From assembly GCF_003286085.1 (NCBI RefSeq), contig NW_020825298.1, positions 7,254,001 through 7,318,000 on the forward strand: DNA of 64,000 nucleotides. Direction: 5' to 3'. Shown piece by piece: positions 28,136-39,257 of this stretch. The position numbers and the translations under genes are program-made. The first letter of the stretch is position 1. The number at the start of each line of letters is the position of its first letter. Source of the DNA: Drosophila persimilis (taxonomy: Eukaryota; Arthropoda; Insecta; Diptera; Drosophilidae). Under the pieces are notes generated by a model, which saw nothing but the letters and a program-made list of their open reading frames with translations, had not been told where the DNA came from and did not search any database.

Positions 28136-30768
28136 ATGAGAATGGTCAACCATCATTCAAATGGCGGCGGCAGTGCCGGAAACAGCAGCGGCAGCCTGCG
28201 AGGCGGCGGCGGAGGGGCCCACGGTGGTGGCGACTACTCCGGTGATGATCGGAGTGGCGGCGGCGAGGAGCGCGAGAGATTGGACGGGGATCTGCACGAT
28301 AAGCCCACCTACCTGCTGGAGCACCTGGCCACCTTTACCGTGAACAAGGAGTCGGGCATTGTGTACCCAGCGGATGGTATGCGCCGTCTGCTCCAGCTGG
28401 AGAAGACCACGGGCATCTGGTCGCAGAAGATGCAGCTCTGCCTCGACTACCAGTGGGTGCTCATCATGGACTACGAAACGGGGGTAGGTTAATTTCACCA
28501 ACTATTTGAAGGTGACACATTATTAACTCATTCAATCCATCCCTTCCAGAACATCATTGAGCGTTTCCCGGCCTCACTTGTCCAGGAGCCCACGGCCTTC
28601 ACCTCCAACGATGCCATGGAGCTGTACAACAACATTCTCGTATTCATTGTATCCGGCGGCGGCGGCTCCCGCTCAGAGATGCACATATTCCAGGTGAGAT
28701 TTACCTCGCTTTAGCAGTCTCTTGAGTTCCCAACTAATCCTCTCTGATCTCCGATTGCAGTCACAAAGCGTATCCGCCGTGCATTTGGTGGAGGATCTGA
28801 AGCAGCTGCGCAGCGGCAAGATGATCACACAGCAGCGCGGGGCCACGCCCACGCAGTCGGCAGGAGCCTCCGGTATGGCCATGATGATGAGCAAGACCTC
28901 CTCTTCGTCGTCGCACAGCAGGGCCGAGCTCCACCAGCAAAGGGAGCAGCGCGGTGACCGGGAGAGAGACAGGGAACGCGAGAGGGATAGAGAGAGGGAG
29001 CGGGACCGGGAGCGGGAGAGTCACCATCACATGCACCAAAGGAGCAGCGTGGAGCAGTACGGGATGCGAGGCGGCGGAGCCGTGACCGAAGTGGACCTGG
29101 GCCACAACGGGGAGACGGACTCGGAGCACGGTGGAGTCAACGAGCGGGACGAGACGAGCTCCACCTCCAGCGAGAAGTACGAGCGGGACGTGGCCGTGCT
29201 CAACCATTGCTTCGACGATATTGAAAAGTTTATAGCGCGACTGCAGCACGCCGCCGCTGCCTCAAGAGAGCTGGAGAGGCGCAGGAGGAACCGGAAGTCA
29301 AAGAAGCGAGACCCAGGAGAGGGCCTGCTCACGCTGAGGACACGGCCACCACACGAGAAGGAGTTCGTGGATATATTCGCCAAATTCAAGCTGTCGTTCA
29401 ACCTGCTGGCCAAGCTGAAGGCACACATCCACGACCCGAACGCCCCGGAGCTGGTGCACTTCCTCTTCACCCCCCTGGCCCTCATCGTCGAGGCCTCAAG
29501 CGACACCTACTACGAGTCACAACTGCCGGCGCGCGTCGTCAACCCGCTGCTGACGCGGGAGGCCATCAATCTGCTCATCAACTGCGTTACCAGCAAGGAG
29601 ACGGAGCTGTGGCGGTCTCTGGGCGATGCCTGGGTCATTCCACGCGACCAGTGGAAGGACGACGTCGGCTCCTACCACCCCGTCTTCCTCGACGGCTGGT
29701 CCCCCGACTACCTTATCAACGACGAGCTGGAGCCCACTTCCCCGCCAGCTCATGTGAGCAAGCGTCGTCTGGAGGTTCAGGCCGGACCTGGCCACGGCTC
29801 CGGATTGAACGGACGGGGTCCGCCAGGCGGAGGCGTCTACGATGACTACGACACTGGGAATGGCATGGCCATGGCCATGGGCATGGGCATCGAGAAGTAC
29901 ACCATCCACCATGGCAACGATCGGGAGAGGGAACGCGATCGGGATAGGGATCGTGCAGGTGCCATCAGTGCCTCAGACTTCAATACCCGCAGCGAGCTGT
30001 CCTTCGACTCGATAGAGCGGGGTGGAGCTGCGGGCCATGGCCCAGGGCCTGGGGCAGGACCCACACTAAGCGCCATCACCGCGGGCCTCCAGAACCTCCA
30101 CACGCGAGACTCTCGTGACGGAAACGGAGGAAGAGGAGGAGGAGGAGGCGGTGGCGGATATGGGCCAGGTGCTGGAGCCGCCTCAGAGTTGTCGGTGGCA
30201 GGTGGACGCGCGACCAATGTCAGCGACGACCAGATGCTGGAGTCCTGGTTGGAGGATCTGCAGACGGGAGGCTCGAAGATTGTGCTGGTCACCTATCCGC
30301 GTACCGCCAACAACGACAAGGAGCTCAGTGTAATGCGAGGCGAATACCTGGAGGTAAGAAGATCTTAGATCAGAAATCCTTTGCTAGAGTAACCCTAATC
30401 TGGTCTCAATATTTTCTGCAGATCCTCGATGACACCCGGAAGTGGTGGAAGGCGCGCAATATGCGCGGCCAGGTGGCCCATGTCCCGCACACGATCGTCA
30501 CGCCCTTCAACTATGGCGACGGCGACGGAGCCCAGTACTATGGACAGCCGCCGCAGCAGCAGCAGCAGACCCTGACGCAAGGGGGTCCTGCCAGCAAGTC
30601 CCGACCAGGGGTAAGTCATCGATCGTCGCTCTCTCGATCGATAACATACTCATTTCAATCGATTTCTGTGCACAGGACAACCCTGGAATGGAACAGCGAT
30701 CACCCGATCCCACGGACATGATGCGCAGCAAGCATCTGGGGAAGAAGGGCGAGTTCCGTTACTTCTAG
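28136..30768 (+). CDS. aru: arouser, Eps8-family PTB-SH3 adaptor
   Basis: Exons 28136-28483, 28550-28693, 28761-30353, 30422-30610 and 30676-30768 encode 788 residues. The N-terminus is Gly-rich. A PTB domain covers about residues 55-185 (YLLEHLATFTV, then GIWSQKMQLCLDYQW and ALIMDYE-like strands). An Arg/Glu-rich RERDRE tract follows, then the conserved Eps8 middle region (HCFDDIEKFIARLQHAAAAS; FVDIFAKFKLSFNLLAKLK). An SH3 domain lies at about 670-722, split by the 30353/30422 intron. Eps8 proteins link receptor tyrosine kinases to Rac and actin; fly arouser affects ethanol sensitivity and synapse number. Mammalian Eps8 carries a C-terminal actin-capping SAM-like domain; this protein ends about 66 residues after the SH3 and lacks it. 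The SH3 is atypical (VTYPRT replaces ALYDY), as in the Eps8 group that binds PxxDY. Confidence 0.95.
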
Positions 30769-31419
30769 AACCGATTAATCGAAATACACACCCACGCATA
30801 TATACACAGACACAGGCACGGATATATATATTCGATAGTGAGAGCATAATAGAGCGACAGACACGTCCGTCTAGACTAAAACGTCCACTTCCCCCGCAAA
30901 TTAAAAAATATTAAACCATAAGACTAACCTAAGTTCAGGCCCAGATCCCCCCCAGATTGGAGATGCGGCAGGATATATACATAGCTAAAGCTAAAGCTGA
31001 AGAGCTGATGGAGAGGCGCAGGCAATAAATTGTTTTAATAAAACCATATCCAAAGGATCCCCTAGAAGATTGTTCGAGTTAAGCGCTAAGGGAGAGCGGA
31101 CTAATTCTATGAATCCCCAATGATCGCACAGATAGATCGAGTATGGATTTGCTTTATTTATTAAGTAGTGATCGGTTTAGTTACGAATTTTCAACGACTA
31201 AATAGATCGATTGCATAGATCCGATTAGTCCTAAGAGTGGACCTACAATAATTTTGAATCATATCCAACGTGGATGCCGCATCAAAGAAGTGGTGGTACT
31301 CGCAATCGATTGTTGACTTTGCTTTATTTGAATGCTCACAAGAAGAAGGTTAACTGGTGCTCTACAGGAATATCAAAGCCAACGATTGAACAAAGATCCG
31401 ATCCGAACCGATCCTTCCA
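30769..31419. other. Facing 3'UTRs of aru and the galectin gene
   Basis: No coding sequence. AATAAA at about 31025 (+) probably ends aru. TTTATT at 31323-31328, read on the minus strand as AATAAA, lies about 95 bp past the galectin stop. Confidence 0.6.
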
Positions 31420-32519
31420 TTAAATGATGGATAGCTTCTCCACGCGGGCCAGTAACGGGGAATCGGAGTGGTACTCCAGGCTCCTGACGGCAAAGTCGCC
31501 CACGTCATTGGTGAAGCACTTGAGGGTGGATATCGAGAAGGGGCGCACCGGGAAGTTGTAGTACGTAAAGTACTGTCCATTGACGGCGATCAGGAATGCG
31601 CGATCCCCGAGCCCAAAGGCGATCTTGAAGAGCTTGCCCCGCACAAATGGAAACTCGCCCTCGGTCTCCTCGTCGTCGCTGGCAAAGCTGCAAAAGAGGA
31701 AGAATGGAGAGTAGAATTATCCGAGGTAATCCCTGATAGGTATACGCATAGAGACCAACCTGTTGTCCTCGCGCTGGTAGCTCCGGGAGACGGTCGTTCT
31801 GTCAAAGTTCACCTGAAAGCGGAGCACGGTGCGTCCGGTGTCGTTGCATTGGAAACAGATGGAGAATTCCGTGGTGGGCGGACCCTTGGCGATGCACTCC
31901 ATGGCAACGACGGTGCCCGTCTCGTAGCGGCGGGGCACGTCGCTCTGGAAGGCGATGCGGTCGGGGCACATGAGGGTGCGCGGGAAGACCAGGGGAAACA
32001 GCATGCGGTGGTGGAACTGTGTGATCTTCTCGAAGTCGCCATAGGCTCGCACATAGTTGATTTGCTTGGGGAACTTGACGAACTCGAAGGATCCATACAG
32101 CTGATCGTTCACGTAGATCTCGAAGCAGCGCTGGAGTACGGCCACGCGGAAGGTGAAACTCTGGCCGGGTATCAGGGGGTTCTTGGGACCGTCGCTTTTC
32201 CAGTTCTTGGAGATCTCCTCCTGCTGCCATCCCTCGCCGGGCTGAAACATGCTCCGGATGATCTGGCCCTCCCGGAAGTTGGCCTCGATCTTCAGGAAGA
32301 CCGTCTCGCTCTCGTTCTGCGCGTTTACATTGTCCGTGAGGTCCAGAGAGATTCTGTTTTTCGGGATCAATCGGTGATTAAAGTAAAGATATGTAGATCT
32401 GATATCTTGGGGACATAATCTGTTGCCTACTTATTGGGATGTGGCTTGACGCGTCCACTGACGACGAGCACATGCCCGAAGGGCACCTCCGTGAGCACCT
32501 TTGCCTTCCACACGTTCAT
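31420..32519 (-). CDS. Tandem-domain galectin-like protein
   Basis: Exons 32519-32431, 32353-31760 and 31687-31420 encode 316 residues. Two galectin folds are visible, about residues 5-140 and 170-316. Both keep structural hallmarks (PGQSFTFRVAVLQRCFEIYV; GKLFKIAFGLGDRAFLIAVN) but lack the sugar-binding motif. In domain 1 the HFNPR position reads KIEANF, although W72 and E75-E76 remain. In domain 2 it reads RFQVNF and the Trp is gone. There is no signal peptide, as is usual for galectins. The second intron uses a non-consensus donor AACAG|GTTGGT, which is supported by the perfect frame. D. melanogaster has a small galectin cluster near aru (galectin, CG11374 and relatives); I cannot tell which one this is. 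Known galectins bind beta-galactosides; this copy may bind other ligands. Confidence 0.88.
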
Positions 32520-35500
32520 CACGCCTCAGCGACTCCACTGCAACTGATTCGGATTCGGATTTGGAAACTCTGAGAGCCACAGCCAGAGCCCGAGCAGGAC
32601 ACGTCTTATGCGATGTTATGCTAATAGATTCGCCATTCGCCGCTTCATTCCTTCATTTATTTATTGTGATTATGTAAAGGGCAGGAGGACAGGCAATGAA
32701 ACAACGGCATGAAATGAAGAATTACCTGCAGCCACATGCAAACTTGACATGGACGTGGACGTGGATGTGGACGTGGTAAGGTTACCACCCCCGCCCACAC
32801 CAACACCAAAACCGACACACAGGCCATGTAACCCGTTCAATCGAATCCCATTCAACCCCTGGATCCAATCCGACCCCTGACATGACGAGACGAGAACCTT
32901 GCGCGCTTATTTATTTGATTCAATCCTTGCCTTTGTAACCCATAACTGTCATCCTCAAGTTCTTTTCACGGTTGTTGTCACGCCCCCGACCGCCCATTTG
33001 TTGCTAGTTACACTCACCACCCCCCAATCCCAACGCTAGTCATACCCTCGGACTCGTAAATGTCGAGGGTGGTATGGTATTCGCGCCATCTATGCTATAA
33101 TCTCAGATTTGTGAAAGGGGTAGCAAAGAATCGTACAATCCCATAAAAATTAATATCATATTTCTATTCATCAAACCTCTGGTTAGCATTATCATTCGAT
33201 TCCATTTCCAGGAAATCTGTCCAGCGGATATCGGAATATAAGGAAAAGTTTACTTCTTCCATTGTTTCCATTGTTGTTGCGTGTCTTGGGCTTGGGTGAA
33301 ATAAAACAAGGCAAAAACAATTGATTCCCTGTCTAAAGTTTTTGCATTTGCAGTAAAGTGCGACTCCGGCCTGGGATGGGCATTGGACTGAGGCAAGAGC
33401 AGTCGTTGGAGCTGGCACTGGAGCTGGAGCTGGAGCACTCATCCATCCTTTCCAGTCAGAGTCATTTCTTTTGACATTCCTTGGCATATTCGCTGATGTT
33501 CTGACTCTGTTTCTGTCTACATCTACGCCTTCACTTTAGTCAAAGTTCGCGCCAATGACATCTCCACGGAGCTCCGCTCATCCCTCGGCCTGACTACGTG
33601 GCCCTCGGCGCTCTCCGTTTCTGTCGCTGTCTCTGGCTTTGTCCGTGTCGCTTGCACCTGATCGAATTGGGCCCCAAGTCTTTGGCTTTGGCAGTCTCTC
33701 TGCTCAGCTCTGCTTTTGCTTCTGCTTCTGTTTCTGTTGCTGATTGCGTTTCACCTTGGCACACTCCGCACCGCCCACGCTCCACCCACGCTCCCCCCAC
33801 GAGAGAAGGTGCCTGGCTACGCCTGCTACCGCTGGCAAATTGCTAATTGGTTAGTTATGGCTCCTCTGAGAGGAGACCAGCTCCCAGGGTGACCTTGCTA
33901 ACCCCTGACACACCCGACACACGACCCGAAACAGAGCTAATGAAGTAATCGTGTCGATTTCAACTTTAATTTCCGGTTGTCACTCCAACTGATAACTCGA
34001 GCAAGGTTTGTGTACGTTGCACAATTATCAGTTTTCAGTTTTTAGTTTTTCTCCTCCTTTCAGCTACAACCCACCCCCCCTCGCCACGTTGCCTGCTACC
34101 TGGGCAACCCTCTAAGGGAGACGGAGAGAGGCGGCGTCTTCTCCAGAGGTCTTATCTCAGTTTTACTTCTAGTTCGAGCTCCCATTCCCCAGTCGCCCAT
34201 ATCGAATCGGTTCAAGTCGAGCGACGACACGTCTACAGAAATCAGATTTTACAGTCGTGGGACCCCCAAATCGTACAAGGAATATAACGATAATGGGTTT
34301 ATGGTTTCCCGCCGTCTGCCATCCGTGCCACCACGGCAGCACGCCTACAATTCGCACTTCCAAAACAGAAGTCGAACAGAACCGAAGCCGAAGCCGACAC
34401 AGACACCGACGCCAAACGGTAGCCGAAGATCCGAGCGATCGTTTAATCGGGAGTCGGGAATTGGGGAATTGGGGAATCGGGTAACCGGCATACCACCACC
34501 GACATATCGGAATGGGGAATGGAAAGGGGGACTCCAATCGACTTCTGTTCTGCAGGTGCCGTTGGGCCTAGCGCGAAATCAGAGAGGGAAGTGGGGTGGT
34601 GCGCAGAGCGTGCAATATCAGTATCAGTGTCATTATCAACTTCGATCCACTCGATGAAAGGCCAACAATTGTGCAATTTCTGATTGATTAAGGCATGGGA
34701 GGGTTACGGTACGGTACCCCTACCGATCCTCACCTGTCCGCTCCTCGGGAGCTCGCACTCACTGACGACTAATGATGACGTTGACAAGTTGGATACGATC
34801 TCCGATCACTGATCGACGATTAGCACGCGTCCCTGTAATTTGTAATCGTGTTCGTCCCGCATTGGACACACTCTGGAAAAGCCTCTGAGAGTCCAAGACT
34901 CTCAAACCCACGTGGCGTTTACTTGAGGCATGAAAATAACTTAAGCCAAACGAACAAACTTTTTGCATTGCGATCACAGTTTGCATTCCCCTGGCCCAAG
35001 TAATTCGCTGCCTTATTCGGGTGGGTGGGCTCTCAAGCACAGGCACAGGCCTTGGATGCAGTGCATCTCTGGGTTACACGTTGGCACCAGCCACTGAGCG
35101 AAAACTGAACGCGCACTGATCGTGATCGATCGCCTGGATGGATGGATGGCTGGATCTTTTTTTTGGAGGAGTAGATCAGGGAGCACTATGCACTTGTCGC
35201 GTATCGAAACGTAACTGAATTGTTGGATTTGACGGTGAAGTTTAAAACGTCAGTTCTGCTGTGCCCACGAAGTTGTCGTCGATCGCCCGAACCGCCGATT
35301 GCCGATATCTCTCACCTCCGAAGGCGGAGGAAGAGGAAAGAGGAGGAGCTCTGCTCCGAGAGGGTGTATGGTGTATGGCATGTGCCTGTGTGTGAGGGAG
35401 AAGCCCAGACAGTAACAGAAACAGAAACCGAATGGCAAAGAAATAAATATGAAATATTGAACGCATAAATGTGGAGCAAAAGTGGGTAATATTTTCGTAG

Positions 35501-36443
35501 ATACGGGCACGCTCTGGGCTACATACGTACTGTGTGTGAATGCGTGCTGTCTTTGTATTGGCCATTAAAAAACAGTTCGACATGACTCTTGTGCTCTTTT
35601 CCTCTTTTCCGCTGCTGTCAACGTAGCCGCAAAAAGAAAATTAAATGGCCCACAATTTGTCTCAATAGATTCCATTCCCATTCTCATTTCGTTTTATCAG
35701 CAGCGGCAGGTAGTGGTAATGGTATCTATAGCTGAGGGTTCTCTGCTCCCTTTATTTTACCTGGGGACCAGGTCAGGCGAATCCATCCACATGCATGTGT
35801 GGCGGCTGTGTGTGACACCTGACAACGTCAACGACTGTTTGCTCAACGTCGTGCGATCTGTTACCCCTGCCACGTTTGCCATTGTCAGAGAGGGAGAGGG
35901 AGAGCGAGAGAGACCCAGTGCTCCAGACCCCTACACAGCCTTATCAACGGACAGCGAACATGTCGAGAAAAGTCATAATTTTCTTTGATGTTTGCACGAG
36001 CCGGAGTGTCATTAATTGATTTATTACCAAAGTTGATTGTCATGTTCCTGTCTCTGCTCCGTTCTGGTGTCGGGTGTGGGTATTCGATCTCTCTACTTCG
36101 ATTTGGGGACTGTCCAACTAATTATATGGCCAACTAATTAGGTAATGTGTTTGCTTGGCACTTGGCACTCTTCAATGTGACCCCCCAAAGGAACACTTAG
36201 ACTAGATTGGGGGTGGCATGAAAATTCCAATGCGAATGCGATCCCATTCCCTTACATTGTGCAGTGCAGTGTAAATTCCATTTCGATTCTTGTTTAAAGT
36301 AAGCATACACATACACCGCATTTTTTTCACTCCAATTCCCGGTTCCCGGTCATGTGTGTCTACATTTGGAGCAGCGTGTTTATTCAGCTTGGAAACTGAG
36401 TCCCCCCCCCACACACACACACACCAGACAGTACAGTAAACAC
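32520..36443. other. Intergenic region upstream of the galectin gene
   Basis: About 3.9 kb with no convincing gene. GACGTG-type repeats occur at 32747-32776. Several alternating-purine and GAG-rich tracts are seen (for example 33413-33436 and 35885-35912), plus a C-run/CA repeat at 36404-36423. Open frames here are short and lack a coding bias. The galectin promoter should lie just above 32520. Confidence 0.5.
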
Positions 36444-36449
36444 TTTATT
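36444..36449 (-). terminator. Poly(A) signal of the 152-residue coiled-coil gene
   Basis: TTTATT on the plus strand (AATAAA on the minus strand) lies about 75 bp past the stop codon at 36522. Confidence 0.65.
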
Positions 36450-36521
36450 GTACGAGTGTATATATTGTATATATATCAGTCATCTACGGCTACAGTTCCA
36501 TCTATAGAGTAAACCAGACTC

Positions 36522-37104
36522 TCAATAGCGGCGATTGTCGTCGGCATTTTGTGACGTCGGTCTCTTTAGGCTTCCTTTGCCGGTGGCTTCCATAACATTC
36601 TGCATGACCAGGTCGTACAGGTTTTGCTCCTCCTCTATTTCGTTGGCCTCGTCATCACCCTTCACTGCCGTCTGCAAGGACTCCAGCTCTTTTCTGTAGT
36701 TGTCCAGAGCCTCATGCAGTATTTTCTCCACCGGCGAGTAGGTGATGCGTGACCTTAGACGAGCCTTGGCCAGTTCCAGCGACTTGGGAGGGAGATAAGA
36801 GATTTTTTAGTAGCTCTATGGGAAATCACCACTCCCATTTCACCTTAAGGGTGTTTGTGTTTCTTAGCAGGGCCTCTTCGTATGACAGGACTTTAGGTGG
36901 CGGCGGATGGATCGAAATCTTGGCCAGCTTCTCGGTCTCGCGTTCCAGCTTCAGCTCCTCAGCCTGACTGCAGGATAATAATAGAAATACAAGAGTGTTC
37001 TTTCACTAATACATATGTATTCCAGCTTACACTTTCTCCAGTTTCTGATCAATTTCCGACTCCAATGCCATGTATTTGTCATTAATTTCCTTTATAAGGT
37101 CCAT
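36522..37104 (-). CDS. Uncharacterised small coiled-coil protein, candidate ciliary
   Basis: Exons 37104-37031, 36967-36844 and 36782-36522 join in frame to 152 residues with GT-AG introns of 63 and 61 bp. I do not recognise the family. Residues 1-45 are a charged helix (MDLIKEINDKYMALESEI onward). A short proline break PPPP at about 50-53 is followed by KVLSYEEALLRNTNTLK. A second long helix follows, and the end is polar and disordered. There is no signal peptide, membrane segment or catalytic motif. The protein is acidic and helical, of the size of IFT or basal-body accessory subunits, but I see no direct match. A strong X-box lies 46 bp upstream of the ATG, which argues for a role in ciliated cells. 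Kraken follows upstream on the same strand, 568 bp away. Confidence 0.82.
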
Positions 37105-37671
37105 CGTATCGTATCGTTTATTAAATAAAAATAAAGTGTAAACAAATGAGTTGCCAAGCAACGGTAACTTTGCCCCGTCCGTGCTGCCAGATGGATGGAA
37201 CAGAGCTGCCAGATGCAGATGTGTTTCATTCCCAAATTGTATCCGATATTTCACTTGCATTCGAAAACCATCGACTGACTATCGCGTAGAAACGTGCGGT
37301 TTAGGAACATCCGATTGGTTTATTTTGGTGAACTAAAATTCCAGTGCGATTTAAAATAAAAGTAGTCAATATATTAAGATATAAATAAAATTCCAATTAT
37401 ATATAAATATAATCCTAAAACCTCAGTGAATATGTTTATATATTTTTCCCGCTCATGAGAAATTTTATTTTTGCGATTTGCAATAGCCGAATCAGGGCTG
37501 TATATTTCTTTAACTTTAGTTTTGGATTTATTAAGTGTCGGTATTCTACGTTTCAATCCACACAATACCTTTGATCTGTTGCGCATCACAATCAAGTGGA
37601 ATCATACAAGCTATACCTATATCTACAATAAGCCTCCTACTTAATTAAGCACCGTTCCCCCGTTGCATGTC
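37105..37671. other. Spacer between the 152-residue gene and kraken
   Basis: Holds the 5'UTR and X-box of the downstream gene and the kraken 3'UTR. TTTATT words near 37462 and 37526 read AATAAA on the minus strand and could end kraken transcripts. Confidence 0.5.
37150..37162 (-). promoter_or_regulatory. RFX X-box upstream of the 152-residue gene
   Basis: On the plus strand GTTGCCAAGCAAC; on the minus strand GTTGCTTGGCAAC. Both strands fit GYTRYY-N1-RRHRAC, so the site is an almost perfect inverted repeat, the strongest form of X-box. It is 46 bp from the start codon of the minus-strand gene. Confidence 0.75.
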
Positions 37672-38998
37672 CTACTGGTCGCGCAGGAAATGATTGATGT
37701 GCGGTGCCACCCGCTCCGGCGTGACCAGGTGCAGGTGATGGGTGCCAGGTACTTCCACGTAGACCACATGGGCAGCGTTCTCCTTGAGCGTGGCTATCAC
37801 ATCCGCATAGACCTGGGGAGTCTCGAACTTCATGCCGGGCGTCCCGCGGATGTTAAGCACCTTGCAGCGGATCTGACGAGCATAGGCCAACGTCTGTTCC
37901 GCGGTAAACATGCCCAGCAGGCTCACCTTGAGCCGCAGGTCCCGCGCAAAGAGATAGCCATCCTTGGTGGGGTTGTGTCGCATGCCCCGCTGCATCAGGA
38001 TCTTCACCGATGCCTCGTCGACGGAGCCATCGTAGGCGTCCAGCACCAGTTTGATCATCTCGTCGTACGAGTAGCAGGGCTGCTTACTCTCGGGCAACGT
38101 CTCATAGTCGAGGAATTTGTCAAGGGCCTTGCCCGTGCCCTCTGCAATCCGCTTAATGCCACGCACCGTCGGCCCGGCAATGTCAATGTTGATAAGCTTG
38201 GCCACCTCATCCGGAAAGCTGGCGGCGTACATGAAAGTCAGCGCTCCGCCCAGGGAGTGACCGAGAAGGGTGACGTTCTTCCAGTTATACTTGCGCACGA
38301 TGCGACGGATCAGGCAGATGCCGTCCCAGAAAATGAAGTACTGCATGCCCTGCGGATAGTGCGTGGACTTGCCGTGGCCGGGCAGATCGATGGCCAGGAC
38401 TGCACTGTCAGCTGGCAGCAGAGGGCACAGCCTGTCGAAGCTCCCACAATTGTCCTGCCATCCGTGCAAAGCGATTATGGGCTGCTTATTGCGCGATCCC
38501 CACCACTTGCCTGAGGAGATGAACGGAGATAGGAAATGGAAACGTATGATGCGAACGCTGCGTCACGATGAAATCACGTCAATGGCTGATGCTATGGGCC
38601 GATATGGCTATGGCAGACCAGCGATAAGCCGAGCCAGACAGGCTGACTCATTCACACGCTCTTACCTGCCAGAGTGCCCCACGGTACATCGATCGAGAAC
38701 TCCTCCCAGCTGTCGGCTCCCAGCTGTTCCTCAACGACGCCATCTGAAAGGCGAGCAGACATTGCACGTAACAATATTTAACAATTGCAAAACAAACAGC
38801 AGTACAGAGAAGGGGGGGAGAGCTGTCGTAACGGGCTGGCGAAATCGTTTTGTCTGTCGCGGCAGGTGAGAGCGCTAGACTTTGGACCGCAGGTCAGACT
38901 TAAAAGGTACCACCACACTCACTTGTCTTTGACGCCGCCGACAGCCCCAGAGCCGACGATGTCAGTGACGTTGTTGTTGCCAGTCGTGCTTGTGCCAT
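37672..38998 (-). CDS. kraken: kraken, alpha/beta serine hydrolase
   Basis: Exons 38998-38923, 38743-38666 and 38510-37672 encode 330 residues, close to the length I remember for kraken. The fold is alpha/beta hydrolase. The oxyanion segment HGWQDN is at 67-72, the LPGHGKS loop at about 94-100, the nucleophile elbow GHSLG at 135-139 with Ser137, and the catalytic His within GTHHLHL at 307-313. The acid residue is not obvious. It belongs to the SERHL-like group, presumed to be a small-molecule esterase or detoxification enzyme; the substrate is unknown. The first 25 residues (MAQARLATTTSLTSSALGL...) are Ser/Thr/Ala-rich with Arg and no acidic residue, which resembles a mitochondrial presequence; this is an inference. 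The gene is divergent from the WBP4 homologue, 259 bp apart. Confidence 0.93.
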
Positions 38999-39141
38999 GG
39001 TCAAGATTCAGATGGTGTTGACTCCCGTGTAGTTGTTGTGCAGGCACTGGTTGACGCAGGTCCGACTAGCTGCAAAGAGCGAAGAGCGACTAACTAAAAA
39101 TGGTAAATATTTTAGCCGTGGCGCCGTCGAGTAAAAGTCAA

Positions 39142-39174
39142 TATCGATAGTTGATATCGATTGTTGGTATCGAT
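39142..39174. promoter_or_regulatory. DRE cluster in kraken / WBP4 divergent promoter
   Basis: TATCGATA at 39142-39149 is the exact DRE, bound by DREF. TATCGAT follows at 39155-39161 and 39168-39174, each about 13 bp apart. The cluster lies inside the 259-bp gap between two divergent start codons. DRE is typical of housekeeping promoters. Confidence 0.8.
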
Positions 39175-39257
39175 TGACTGTTTTGCTTTTGTGTTGTTTC
39201 GTTAAAAACAAAACTCGAATTAAATACATTTTAGAAGGTTGCGGCTGTTAAATCACC

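Noticed and set aside
31468..32418. 316-codon plus-strand open frame across the galectin gene
   Set aside because: It is the antisense shadow of the galectin exons; it runs through galectin introns, while the minus-strand frame carries the galectin fold and proper splice sites.
37663..38514. 283-codon plus-strand frame over kraken
   Set aside because: Antisense shadow of the C/G-rich kraken third exon; no domain is recognised in it.
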